Below, one piece after another: positions 18,102 to 26,313 of a stretch of DNA of 64,000 nucleotides. Positions within the stretch are counted from its first letter, which is position 1; every line of letters begins with the position of its first letter. The position numbers were made by a program, and so were the translations under genes. The DNA comes from Sphingobium sp. HWE2-09 (GTDB taxonomy: Bacteria; Pseudomonadota; Alphaproteobacteria; Sphingomonadales; Sphingomonadaceae), in assembly GCF_035989265.1 (NCBI RefSeq), contig NZ_JAYKZX010000003.1, positions 186,001-250,000 on the forward strand, written 5' to 3'. The notes beneath the pieces were generated by a model, which saw nothing but the letters and a program-made list of their open reading frames with translations, did not search any database and was not told the DNA's origin.

Positions 18102-18276
18102 GGCAAGGGCTTTAGCGGCGCTTATATTGCTGACGCAACAGCGCGACGATCCACCAGGCAACAAGATTTGCTTTGCGACCTATGAGCGGGGCGTGGATGG
18201 AGTGGCGGATATGGAAGATGGACAGTCCTTATGCATGAGCCGATCGTCGGGAGGCGGCCTTTACATATCTCTCAAG

Positions 18277-18374
18277 CATCCGTTCGGGCTGAGCCCGTCG
18301 AAGCCCTGCTCTTTACTCAAATCCCCGGATTTCAGGGAAGTAGAGCCCTTCGACAGGCTCAGGTCGAACGGATG
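18277..18374. repeat. REP-type inverted repeat (GAGCCTGTCGAAG family)
   Basis: Left arm CATCCGTTCGGGCTGAGCCC... (18277-18311) pairs with the right arm ending GGTCGAACGGATG (18341-18374), separated by ~30 bases. It is the same element as at 20501-20573. It sits in the 319-base gap between the MFS start and the end of the next gene, which otherwise holds no gene. Confidence 0.85.
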
Positions 18375-18420
18375 TTGGGAACTGGGGAATGGCAGGAAAT
18401 CACCTGCAACAGTCACCATC

Positions 18421-18813
18421 CTATTTCCGCAGCAGCACCCCGCTGACCGATCCGTTGCGCACGGAACAGACGAAGGGGATGTCGCCATCGCCCGAACCCA
18501 CGACGCCTTCGACTTCCCAGCCGGTGGACATGCTGCTGGCGCGCGCCGGGCCGATTAGCCGGGATGCTGGCCCGGCCTGGTAAAGCGCCTTTTCGGAGCA
18601 AGCGTCGCGCGCGGCGGCGGCGGTGTCGATCGATCCGTAGCCGGGCGACGCATAGGGCGTCTGCCGCGCATCACGCTGCGCCTGCCGATCGGCAACGATG
18701 TCGCTGACGATCGCTGCGCCTACGACATGGCGTGGCATGATGACGACCTGCGCATGAAGCGGCGTGGTCAACAGCGTTGCCGCCACAACTGTCCAACTCG
18801 CTGTCGCGTTCAT
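18421..18813 (-). CDS. small secreted protein of unknown function
   Basis: A 130-residue protein with a Sec signal peptide, MNATASWTVVAATLL followed by TTPLHA, and likely cleavage after AHA-like residues at ~21. The mature part has two cysteines (ARDACSEKAL and PFVCSVRNG) that may form a disulfide, and a C-terminal pattern WEVEGVVG...FVCSVRNGSVSGV seen in small periplasmic proteins of sphingomonads. No function is recognised. It starts 34 bases downstream of the HerA-like gene, on the same strand. Confidence 0.65.
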   Translation of the reverse strand: MNATASWTVVAATLLTTPLHAQVVIMPRHVVGAAIVSDIVADRQAQRDARQTPYASPGYGSIDTAAAARDACSEKALYQAGPASRLIGPARASSMSTGWEVEGVVGSGDGDIPFVCSVRNGSVSGVLLRK

Positions 18814-18847
18814 GTCGATCGTCTCCCTGTTTCGCGCCGACCATAGC

Positions 18848-20479
18848 CTATTTGAACAGGCTGCCCAATATGCCGCGGACCAGCTTGCCCGCGATGCCGC
18901 CGGACGATGATTTGCGGCTCGATCCGCCGAACACCGCCTTGCCCAGTTCGTTGGCGACCTGCCGTCCGACCGACGATCCCGCCGCGCGCGTCGCCGACTG
19001 GATGACCTTGTCCAGCGTACCGGGTTTGGCGGCCTCACGCGCGGCCGCGGCATCGCGCCGCGCCTGTTCCTTGAGTTCCGCCTCGCGCTGTTTTGCCTCG
19101 ACCTTTGCCTGTACGGCCGCTGCCTTGTCCAATTCCGCCTGCGCCTTGGATGCCTGCGCCGCCGCTGCCGCCGCCTGACCGCGTGCGGCCAGGATTTCTT
19201 CCGCCAACTCTCGGTTGACGGCGGTATCATATTTGCCCGAGCAGGGCGATATCGACTGAATGATCGCCCGTTCCTTCGGATCGACCGGCCCCAGCCGCGA
19301 TCGGGGCGGGGCGATCAGCGTGCGTTGGACCACGCCGGGCGATCCATCCTCCTGCAATAGCGACACCAACGCCTCGCCGACCTTCAACTCGGTAATCGCC
19401 GTTTCGACATTGAGGTCGGGGTTGATGCGGAATGTTTCCGCCGCCGCCTTGATCGCCCGCTGGTCGCGCGGGGTGAAGGCACGCAGGGCGTGCTGGACGC
19501 GATTACCCAGCTGCCCGGCTACATCTTCTGGAATGTCGATCGGGTTCTGCGTCACGAAATAGACGCCCACGCCTTTCGACCGGATCAGGCGCACGACCTG
19601 CTCGATTTTGTCGGTCAGCGCCTTGGGCGCGTCGTCGAACAGCAGATGCGCTTCGTCGAAGAAGAAGACCAGCACCGGCTTGTCCGGGTCGCCGACCTCG
19701 GGCAGCGTCTCGAACAGTTCGGACAGCAGCCACAGCAGGAAGGTCGCATAAAGTTTGGGCGACTGCATCAGCTTGTCGGCGGCCAGTATGTTCACATAGC
19801 CGCGGCCCTTTTCATCCACCTGCAGCATGTCGTGGATGTCGAGCGCGGGTTCGCCGAAGAAATGATCGCCGCCCTGGGATTCCAGCTGGAGCAATTGCCG
19901 CTGGATCGCACCGACGCTGGCCTTGGTGACATTGCCGTAGCGGGCCGAGAGCGTATCGGCATTCTCCGCGCAATAGGCGAGCATCGCCTGCAAATCGCCC
20001 AGGTCGAGCAGCAGCAGCCCTTCTTCATCGGCATATTTGAAGGCGATCGACAGCACGCCTTCCTGCGTTTCGTTGAGGCCCATGAGGCGCGCCAGCAACA
20101 GCGGCCCCATTTCGCTGACGGTCGTGCGGATCGGATGACCCTGTTGCCCGTACAGATCCCAGAAGATGGCCGGATTGTCGGCATAGCTATAGTCGCTGAT
20201 GCCGACTTCCGCCGCGCGGGCCACCAGCTTGTCGGCATTTTTGGCGGTGGGGGAACCGGCCATGGATATGCCCGCCAGATCGCCCTTCACGTCCGCCAGA
20301 AATACCGGCACGCCCAGTCCAGAGAAACTTTCGGCGATGCCCTGCAGCGTCACCGTCTTGCCGGTGCCGGTCGCGCCCGCGATCAGGCCATGCCGGTTCG
20401 CCCGGCGTAGGTTCAACGTCTGGGGAACGCCGCCTTCCTTCTCCGGTGCGCCCAGGCCGATGAAGATACCGTCGCTCAT
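18848..20479 (-). CDS. HerA/YjgR-like ATPase (helicase HerA-like C-terminal, DUF853)
   Basis: A 543-residue P-loop ATPase. The Walker A motif GATGTGKT is at residues 35-42 and the Walker [13 protein letters not shown] near 245. The arginine-rich sensor region follows at [17 protein letters not shown]. After ~410 comes an Ala/Lys/Glu-rich coiled coil, then a Gly/Ser-rich tail ending [11 protein letters not shown]. The family (YjgR) is related to HerA/FtsK translocases; the cellular role is not settled. It is followed by the small secreted gene and preceded by a REP palindrome. Confidence 0.9.
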   Translation of the reverse strand: MSDGIFIGLGAPEKEGGVPQTLNLRRANRHGLIAGATGTGKTVTLQGIAESFSGLGVPVFLADVKGDLAGISMAGSPTAKNADKLVARAAEVGISDYSYADNPAIFWDLYGQQGHPIRTTVSEMGPLLLARLMGLNETQEGVLSIAFKYADEEGLLLLDLGDLQAMLAYCAENADTLSARYGNVTKASVGAIQRQLLQLESQGGDHFFGEPALDIHDMLQVDEKGRGYVNILAADKLMQSPKLYATFLLWLLSELFETLPEVGDPDKPVLVFFFDEAHLLFDDAPKALTDKIEQVVRLIRSKGVGVYFVTQNPIDIPEDVAGQLGNRVQHALRAFTPRDQRAIKAAAETFRINPDLNVETAITELKVGEALVSLLQEDGSPGVVQRTLIAPPRSRLGPVDPKERAIIQSISPCSGKYDTAVNRELAEEILAARGQAAAAAAQASKAQAELDKAAAVQAKVEAKQREAELKEQARRDAAAAREAAKPGTLDKVIQSATRAAGSSVGRQVANELGKAVFGGSSRKSSSGGIAGKLVRGILGSLFK

Positions 20480-20500
20480 GGTTCAACCCCAAAAAAATAA

Positions 20501-20573
20501 CCCGTTCGCCCTGAGCCTGTCGAAGGGCTCTTCTTAAGAAGAGAGGGGCTTCGACAGGCTCAGCCCGAACGGG
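20501..20573. repeat. REP-type inverted repeat
   Basis: An almost perfect palindrome: CCCGTTCGCCCTGAGCCTGT... (20501-20535) against ...GACAGGCTCAGCCCGAACGGG (20536-20573), with AAGAAG/CTTCTT at the centre. It lies between degP and the HerA-like gene and could also stop transcription. Confidence 0.9.
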
Positions 20574-20625
20574 TCTGATATGGCGCCCTTACTCTACAGA
20601 GCAAAGACGGTTCGGCAAGGGCTGC

Positions 20626-22152
20626 TTATTTGTCGCGCAGGCGCACCGGCAGGAAGATTGCGGGTTGGCCCCGACGCAGCACCTGCAACAGGATGGCGTT
20701 GCGACCCTGGGCCGCGACCGCCTTGGCCTGCGCATCCAGTTCGGCCTGGCTGGCGACCGGGCGGTTGTTGGCGCTGATGATCACGTCGCCGCGACGCAAG
20801 CCTTTGGACCCTGCATCGGTCGACCCATCGACCGCCGTGATGACGACACCTTTCGTATCGGCGGCGATGCCTAGCTGGCGGATGATGCCGGGCGTCAGCG
20901 GGATCGCTGAAATGCCCAACGCCTGCTGCGTCGCCTGACCCGGATTCTGGTCCTGCTGGCTGAAATCTTCGTCTCCCTGCGGCTGGGCGAAGTTGTTCAG
21001 CTCGTCTTCCGAAGGCCGCTCACCGACGATCGCGGTCACCGTCTGGCGCTGGCCATTGCGGATCAGGACGATCGGCACGCGCGCGCCGATGCCCTGATTG
21101 GCGACGATCGAGGACAGATTCTGGTCGGCGGTCACTTCCTGACCGGCGACGCTGACGATCACGTCGCCCGCCTTGATCCCGGCCTTTTCCGCGCCCTTGC
21201 CCGGCTCAACGCCCTGCACGAACTCGCCGCGATTCTTGGCGAGGCCCAGCGAGTCGGCCAGATCTTCGCCCAGCGGGCTGATCTGCACGCCCAGATAGCC
21301 GCGCCGGATCGCCTGGCCCTTTTGCAAGGTGGCGACGATAGGCGCTGCCTGTTCCGACGGAATGGCGAAGCCGATGCCGACATTGCCGCCCGACGGCGAC
21401 AATATCTGGCTGTTGATGCCGATCACATTGCCGCGCATGTCGAACATCGGGCCGCCGGAGTTGCCCTGGTTGATCGATGCGTCGGTCTGGATGAACTTGT
21501 CGTAGCTGCCACCAGTGCCGCGATGCAGGGCGGAGATGATGCCCGCCGTCACGGTGCCAGACAGCGCGAAGGGGTTGCCGATCGCGACGACCCAGTCGCC
21601 CACGCGAGCCTTGGTGCTGTCACCGAACTTGACGAACGGCAGCGGCTTTGGCGCTTCGATCTTCAACACCGCCAGATCGGTCGCGGCGTCGCGGCCGACC
21701 AGCTTGGCGGGAAACTCCCGCTTGTCGGTCATGGTGACGGTGATCGAATCGACGCTTGCGCCCTCGGCCCCGGCCGACACCACATGGTTGTTGGTGACGA
21801 TATAGCCGTCGGCGGAAATCAGGAAGCCCGATCCCAGCGACTGCGCCTGCCGTGTCTGCGGCTGGCCGCCCTGCTGGCCCTGGCCGAACAGATCGCCGAA
21901 CGGCGTACCGGCGAAGGGATTTTGCACCTTCACCCGCTGCTTGGTCGAAATGTTGACGACGGCCGGTTGCAGCTTTTCGACCATGTCGGCCAGGCTGGCG
22001 GGCGCGCCTGCAGGGGCTGCGGCCGTCAGGCCTTCATTCTGCGCGGTTTGCGCGCCGACATTGGAACTGGTGGTGACGGCAATGGCGGTGCCGCCCAGCA
22101 GCAGGGCGCCGGTGATGGCATAAGCGTAACGCACTCGTGACGGTCCTCTCAT
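20626..22152 (-). CDS. degP: periplasmic serine endoprotease Do (DegP/MucD type)
   Basis: A 508-residue HtrA protease and chaperone for misfolded envelope proteins. An N-terminal signal or anchor (YAITGALLLGGTAIAV) precedes the trypsin-like domain with the triad His123 (TNNHVV), Asp159 (AATDLAVLKI) and Ser232 (GNSGGPMF). Two PDZ domains follow at about residues 290-375 and 410-500. It is downstream of hflK-hflC in the same direction, the common alphaproteobacterial arrangement in which the Do protease sits beside the HflKC membrane complex. A possible stress-sigma promoter lies ahead of it. Confidence 0.95.
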   Translation of the reverse strand: MRGPSRVRYAYAITGALLLGGTAIAVTTSSNVGAQTAQNEGLTAAAPAGAPASLADMVEKLQPAVVNISTKQRVKVQNPFAGTPFGDLFGQGQQGGQPQTRQAQSLGSGFLISADGYIVTNNHVVSAGAEGASVDSITVTMTDKREFPAKLVGRDAATDLAVLKIEAPKPLPFVKFGDSTKARVGDWVVAIGNPFALSGTVTAGIISALHRGTGGSYDKFIQTDASINQGNSGGPMFDMRGNVIGINSQILSPSGGNVGIGFAIPSEQAAPIVATLQKGQAIRRGYLGVQISPLGEDLADSLGLAKNRGEFVQGVEPGKGAEKAGIKAGDVIVSVAGQEVTADQNLSSIVANQGIGARVPIVLIRNGQRQTVTAIVGERPSEDELNNFAQPQGDEDFSQQDQNPGQATQQALGISAIPLTPGIIRQLGIAADTKGVVITAVDGSTDAGSKGLRRGDVIISANNRPVASQAELDAQAKAVAAQGRNAILLQVLRRGQPAIFLPVRLRDK

Positions 22153-22214
22153 GATCTTCAGGAAATGGAAGGCGGGACTTTCAAAAGAAGCCCTGAAATG
22201 CGCCGCCTTGCCTT

Positions 22215-22240
22215 AACCCTCATTGAATGGCGCTGGTTCC
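22215..22240 (-). promoter_or_regulatory. possible EcfG-type (general stress sigma) promoter for degP
   Basis: On the minus strand GGAAC (22240-22236) is followed 18 bases later by GTT (22217-22215). The alphaproteobacterial EcfG consensus is GGAAC-N16/17-CGTT; here the base before GTT is G, so the match is one base off. It lies ~63 bases before the degP ATG. Confidence 0.4.
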
Positions 22241-22266
22241 GTAATGATCCGCCAGGGATCATTACG
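22240..22266. repeat. perfect inverted repeat between hflC and degP
   Basis: CGTAATGATCC and GGATCATTACG form an 11-bp perfect stem with a 5-base loop. It begins 6 bases after the hflC stop. There is no long T-run on the minus strand, so it may stabilise the hflKC mRNA or be a weak terminator. Confidence 0.7.
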
Positions 22267-22271
22267 AAAGT

Positions 22272-23120
22272 TTAACGCCGCCCCTGGAATTGCTTCAAAA
22301 ACTCGTTGTCCGGCGACAGGATGACGTTGGTCTGGCCGGGACGGTCGGGCGAGAAGGTGTAGCGATAACTCTGCATCCCGCGATAGAAGTCATAGAAGGA
22401 CGGGTCTTTCCCGAAACTTTCCGCGTAGATGCGCGCGGCGTTGGCATCAGCTTCGGCCCGGATGATCTGCGCCTGCTTGGCGCCCTGGGCGCGGATGGTG
22501 AGCGCTTCCTGCTCACGTGCGGTCCGCATCCGGGTGAAAGTGTTTTCCAGCGGCGTGCCATCGGGCAGATCGGCGCGCTTGATCCGTACGTCCACGATTT
22601 GCGCTCCATATTGGCGCGCGACACGGTTCAGGCCTGCTTCGATATTCTCCATGACCTTGCCGCGCTCGGGCGAGAGCAGGGCGGCGAACGGCCGCTTGCC
22701 CAGTTCGTTGCGCAGCGCGGAACCCAGGATCGGGCGCAAGGCATCGGACACGCGCTCTTCGCTGCCCGCCGCGATATACATGCGCAGCGGATCAACGATG
22801 CGATAGCGGGCGAAGGCATCGACCTGAAGGCGCAGCTGGTCGGTGGACAACACCTGCTGCCGCTCCATTTCGACCGACAGGACGCGCTTGTCGATCCAGA
22901 CGATCTGATCGACGAACGGCCAGCGCAGGATGATCCCGGCGCCGGTATTGCCGAACGTCTCGTTGGCGCGATAGCGGTTGATGATCGCCTTGGGATCGCC
23001 GAAGCGGACGATCACGCCCTGCTTGGTTTCCGGCACGATCGCCACGGTGCTGCCGACGATGATCAACAGCGCCAGCAGAGTGAGCGCCAAGGCGATGGGA
23101 TGACGCAGAAATGCGGGCAT
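22272..23120 (-). CDS. hflC: HflC, regulator of FtsH protease
   Basis: A 282-residue SPFH/prohibitin-domain membrane protein. A single N-terminal helix (IALALTLLALLIIVGSTVAI) anchors it, with the SPFH domain in the periplasm (GVIVRFGDPKAI). It pairs with HflK in a large ring around FtsH and modulates degradation of membrane proteins. Its ATG overlaps the hflK stop as TAATG, so translation is coupled. The end lies upstream of degP. Confidence 0.95.
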   Translation of the reverse strand: MPAFLRHPIALALTLLALLIIVGSTVAIVPETKQGVIVRFGDPKAIINRYRANETFGNTGAGIILRWPFVDQIVWIDKRVLSVEMERQQVLSTDQLRLQVDAFARYRIVDPLRMYIAAGSEERVSDALRPILGSALRNELGKRPFAALLSPERGKVMENIEAGLNRVARQYGAQIVDVRIKRADLPDGTPLENTFTRMRTAREQEALTIRAQGAKQAQIIRAEADANAARIYAESFGKDPSFYDFYRGMQSYRYTFSPDRPGQTNVILSPDNEFLKQFQGRR

Positions 23121-24252
23121 TACTGGCCTCCCGTGCTGGTGGCCGCTTCGGCGGCAGGGGTCGCCTGCGCGCGGCGCTTGAGTTCAGGCAGCGGCAGATA
23201 GGGCGTCACGTTCGTCCCTTCGACGATGGTCTTGTCGACGTTCGACAGCACGCCCTCCATGGTTTCATAATACATGCGGCGGCGCGTCACTTCGGGCGAG
23301 AGCTTATATTGTTCATAGACCTTGTCGAAGGCTGCGGCCTCACCCTGCGCCTTGGCCATCACCTGCTGGGCGGCGGCGCGGGCTTCGTTGGTGTAGGTCT
23401 GCGCGGTCTGCTGCGCGGCGGACACCGACTTGAACGCGTCGTTGACAGCGGTCGGCGGATCGGCCTGCTTGATGGCGACGCCCTGCAGGCGGATGCCCGA
23501 GCGATAGCCGTCCAAAATCTCCTGCATCCGTTGTTCGACCTGCTGCTCGATGCTGGTGCGGCCCGCGCCCAGCGCATCGTCCAGCGTGACGTTGGCGAGG
23601 ACGGCGCGCATCGCGCTTTCCGCGACCTCGCGCACGCTGGCGTCGGGATCGGACAGCTGGAACAGATAGAGTTCGGGATTGCGGATGTTCCAGCGCACCG
23701 AATAAGCGAGGTCGATGATATTCTGGTCGCCGGTCAGCACCAGATTCTCATTTTCCGCGCTGACCGATCCGATGTCGATGGTGCGGATTTCCTCGACATC
23801 GACCGTCGTCACCGCTTCGAACGGGGCGGGCAGGGTCAGGCTGATGCCCGGCGTCAGCGTGCGGCTATATTTACCCAGGAAGGTGACGACGCCGCGTTCC
23901 TGCGGCCCGACCCGATGGAAGCTGGTCAGCACCAGCCATAGCACCACCAAAATGCCGATCGCCGCGGGCCACAGCGCCTTGCCGTTGGCGCGGGGGGCAG
24001 GCCGCCAAAGCCGCCGCCATTGCCATCGCCGCCGCCCTGGCCGAAACTCTCGCGGCCGCGGCGCAACAGTTCCTCGATCGCCGACGGGCCTTTCTGCCCG
24101 GTCGTTGGCTTGGTCGGCTGAGTCCACGGATTGCGCGGGCCGCCGTCGCCGCCGCCCTTCTGTCCGTCCCCCTCGGGTCCGTCATTCTTGCCGCCCCAGG
24201 GGCCTTGGACCATCGCTGCGATCGCGGGCATCCACCCGAATTTTCTTCTCAT
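23120..24252 (-). pseudogene. hflK: HflK, regulator of FtsH protease; reading frame broken by one base
   Basis: The gene is split over two frames. The start at 24252 (MRRKFGWMPAIAAM) gives the Gly/Asp/Pro-rich cytoplasmic tail NPWTQPTKP...IEELLRRGRESFGQGGG. The membrane helix (WPAAIGILVVLWLVLTSF) and the SPFH domain are in another frame, readable to 23120. The change occurs at the C6 run (G6 on the plus strand, 23992-23997): with seven C the frames join as GGFGGLPPRANGKALW, giving 377 residues, normal for HflK. All SPFH features downstream are intact. Either a real frameshift or, more likely, a base-calling error in a homopolymer. Confidence 0.85.
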
Positions 24253-24325
24253 GCTGTCTGTATAGGAAGGCTTTCCTCCGAAAAACAGTGCAAATGGCCG
24301 CGTTTATTTCCTACAGGGCGTGGTC

Positions 24326-25294
24326 ATGACCGATCTTGCTGATTTCACCGCCCGTCTGACCACGCTCACCGATGGTCGCGCCAGCGCGCCGCGCATCAAG
24401 GATGGGGTGATGACCATCGCCCTGGACGTCGGCGGACTGGCGCCCGACCAACGGGAAGGCTTGGCCGCCGCGATCAAGGAAGGCGGTCTGACGGTGCCGG
24501 GCGTGATCGATGTCCGCATCGCCATGACGACCGAGCGGAGGGCGGCGTTGCGCATCCTGGCCGTCGCATCGGGCAAGGGCGGCGTGGGCAAATCGACCCT
24601 GTCAGCCAATCTGGCGGTCGCGCTGTCCCGGCTGGGCCTCAAGGTCGGGCTGGTGGATGCGGATATTTACGGCCCGTCGCAGGCGCGATTGATGGGCAGC
24701 GAGGACAAGAAGCCGCAGGCGCGCGAAAAGAAATTGATCCCGGTCACCGGCACGCTGGGCATTCCCATGCTGTCGATGGCGCATCTGGTCGAACCGGGCA
24801 AGGCGCTGGCGTGGCGCGGGCCGATGGTGGGCAATGCGCTCAGCCAGTTGATCGATGCCGAGTGGGGCGACACCGAACTGCTGGTCGTGGACATGCCGCC
24901 GGGCACCGGCGACATTCAATTGACCATGGTGCAAAAGCATAAGCCGACCGGTGCGGTGATCGTATCGACGCCGCAGGATCTGGCGCTGATCGACGCGACC
25001 CGCGCGGTCAGCCTGTTTGCGCAGGCGGGCGTGCCGATGGTGGGACTGGTGGAGAATATGGCGGGCTATGCCTGCCCCCATTGCGGCGAACTGTCCGACC
25101 CCTTCGGCAATGGCGGCGCGGAAAATACGGCGGGCGAGCTGTCCATGCCCTTCCTGGGACGCATTCCGCTGGCGATCGACATTCGCCGCATGTCGGACGC
25201 GGGCGATCCCCCGGCGGCGGGCGAGGGCGTCCATGCCGACGCCTTCCGCGCGATCGCGCAGAAGGTCGCCGACTGGCTCAAACAGGCGGCTTGA
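24326..25294 (+). CDS. Mrp/NBP35-family iron-sulfur cluster carrier ATPase (ApbC)
   Basis: A 322-residue P-loop protein. Residues 1-70 form a small MIP18/DUF59-like domain; the deviant Walker A GKGGVGKS is at 83-90; a CxxC motif (YACPHCGEL) near 248 is the cluster-binding cysteine pair of Mrp/ApbC. The family carries 4Fe-4S clusters to apoproteins. The start ATG 24326 is preferred over GTG 24320. It diverges from hflK across a ~73-base gap and ends one base before the convergent GNAT gene. Confidence 0.93.
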   Translation: MTDLADFTARLTTLTDGRASAPRIKDGVMTIALDVGGLAPDQREGLAAAIKEGGLTVPGVIDVRIAMTTERRAALRILAVASGKGGVGKSTLSANLAVALSRLGLKVGLVDADIYGPSQARLMGSEDKKPQAREKKLIPVTGTLGIPMLSMAHLVEPGKALAWRGPMVGNALSQLIDAEWGDTELLVVDMPPGTGDIQLTMVQKHKPTGAVIVSTPQDLALIDATRAVSLFAQAGVPMVGLVENMAGYACPHCGELSDPFGNGGAENTAGELSMPFLGRIPLAIDIRRMSDAGDPPAAGEGVHADAFRAIAQKVADWLKQAA

Positions 25295-25753
25295 TCATAG
25301 CTTGAGGTGCAGGAACTGGCTGAAGCCATTGTCGGCATAATCGCCAAAGGCGTCGCCATCGGCAAATCCATGCGTGCGATATAGCGCCAATGCCGGTTCG
25401 AACGCCGCGCCTCTGCCGGTTTCCAGGCTGAGTTGCGTCAAGCCCTGCGAACGGGCGACGGCGATGATGTGCTGCAGCAGGGTCGTAGCCACGCCCCGGC
25501 GCAGATAGTCGGGGTGCGTGCGCATCGACTTGATCTCGCCCTGGTCTGCGGACAACATTCGCAAAGCGCCGACCCCTGCGATCCTCTCGCCATCCCATAG
25601 CGTCCAGACGCTGATGTCGGGCGATTGAAGCCCTGACAGGTCCAGCGCGAACACCGCGTCGGCAGGCGACTGCGCCTGCATCCCGGACAGATGCAAGGCC
25701 AACAATGCGCGGGTTTGCGGCGAGGTCAGGTCGTCGGGCCGAATATCGAACAT
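25295..25753 (-). CDS. GNAT family N-acetyltransferase
   Basis: A 152-residue acetyltransferase. The acetyl-CoA loop is [20 protein letters not shown] (the R-x-x-G-x-A type motif A), and [19 protein letters not shown] is the C-terminal motif B with the usual Y-x-x-x-G-F. The overall form is like YafP/PA4866-type small enzymes; the substrate is unknown. It is convergent with the Mrp gene. Confidence 0.88.
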   Translation of the reverse strand: MFDIRPDDLTSPQTRALLALHLSGMQAQSPADAVFALDLSGLQSPDISVWTLWDGERIAGVGALRMLSADQGEIKSMRTHPDYLRRGVATTLLQHIIAVARSQGLTQLSLETGRGAAFEPALALYRTHGFADGDAFGDYADNGFSQFLHLKL

Positions 25754-25840
25754 GCGGCAGCCTTATCGCAGTCCCATCAGGATGGGAACGCCTTGCGTCG
25801 GCCTGCGTCCTCCCCATCTCAGCTGCAAAGGAGATTTGCC

Positions 25841-26275
25841 ATGCCGCTCACCGACCCACAGGATATCGCGACCTTACTCGGCGAAATCCGCACAATAGCC
25901 TTGGTCGGCATTTCCGATCGACCCGATCGCCCGAGCTATGGCGTCATGCAATACCTGCAAAATCACGGCTATCGCGTCCTGCCGGTCAATCCGCAGATCG
26001 CGGGCGAGCATGTGCATGGCGAGTTCGTCTGGGGCAGATTGTCCGATATCGGCGTGCCGATCGACCTGGTCGACATCTTCCGCCGGAGCGAGGCGGCCGG
26101 AGAAGCGGTAGATGATGCGATCGCGGCGGGCGCTAAAGCGGTGTGGATGCAACTGGGCGTCATCAACGAAGCTGCCGCCGCCCGCGCGGAAGCGGCCGGT
26201 TTGAAGGTCGTGATGGATCGCTGCCCCGCGATCGAAATTCCCCGGTTGGGCATCCCGTCCATCACGTCGGATTAA
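25841..26275 (+). CDS. CoA-binding domain protein (YccU-like)
   Basis: A 144-residue Rossmann-fold protein of the CoA_binding_2 family: [19 protein letters not shown] is the nucleotide loop, followed by [10 protein letters not shown] and [15 protein letters not shown] with the C-terminal DRCPAIE. Family members bind CoA; their role is unresolved. The AAAGGAG ribosome-binding site at 25827-25833 supports the ATG at 25841; an earlier in-frame ATG lacks one. Confidence 0.9.
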   Translation: MPLTDPQDIATLLGEIRTIALVGISDRPDRPSYGVMQYLQNHGYRVLPVNPQIAGEHVHGEFVWGRLSDIGVPIDLVDIFRRSEAAGEAVDDAIAAGAKAVWMQLGVINEAAAARAEAAGLKVVMDRCPAIEIPRLGIPSITSD

Positions 26276-26313
26276 CGCTAGGCAGGGTCGCGTCGCGCCT
26301 CTATCAGACAGGC

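Noticed and set aside
16797..18164. Longer MFS start at 18164
   Set aside because: The extra residues MLPGGSSRCCVSNISAAKAL do not look like the family start and the conserved part begins near MTAAPSPRH.
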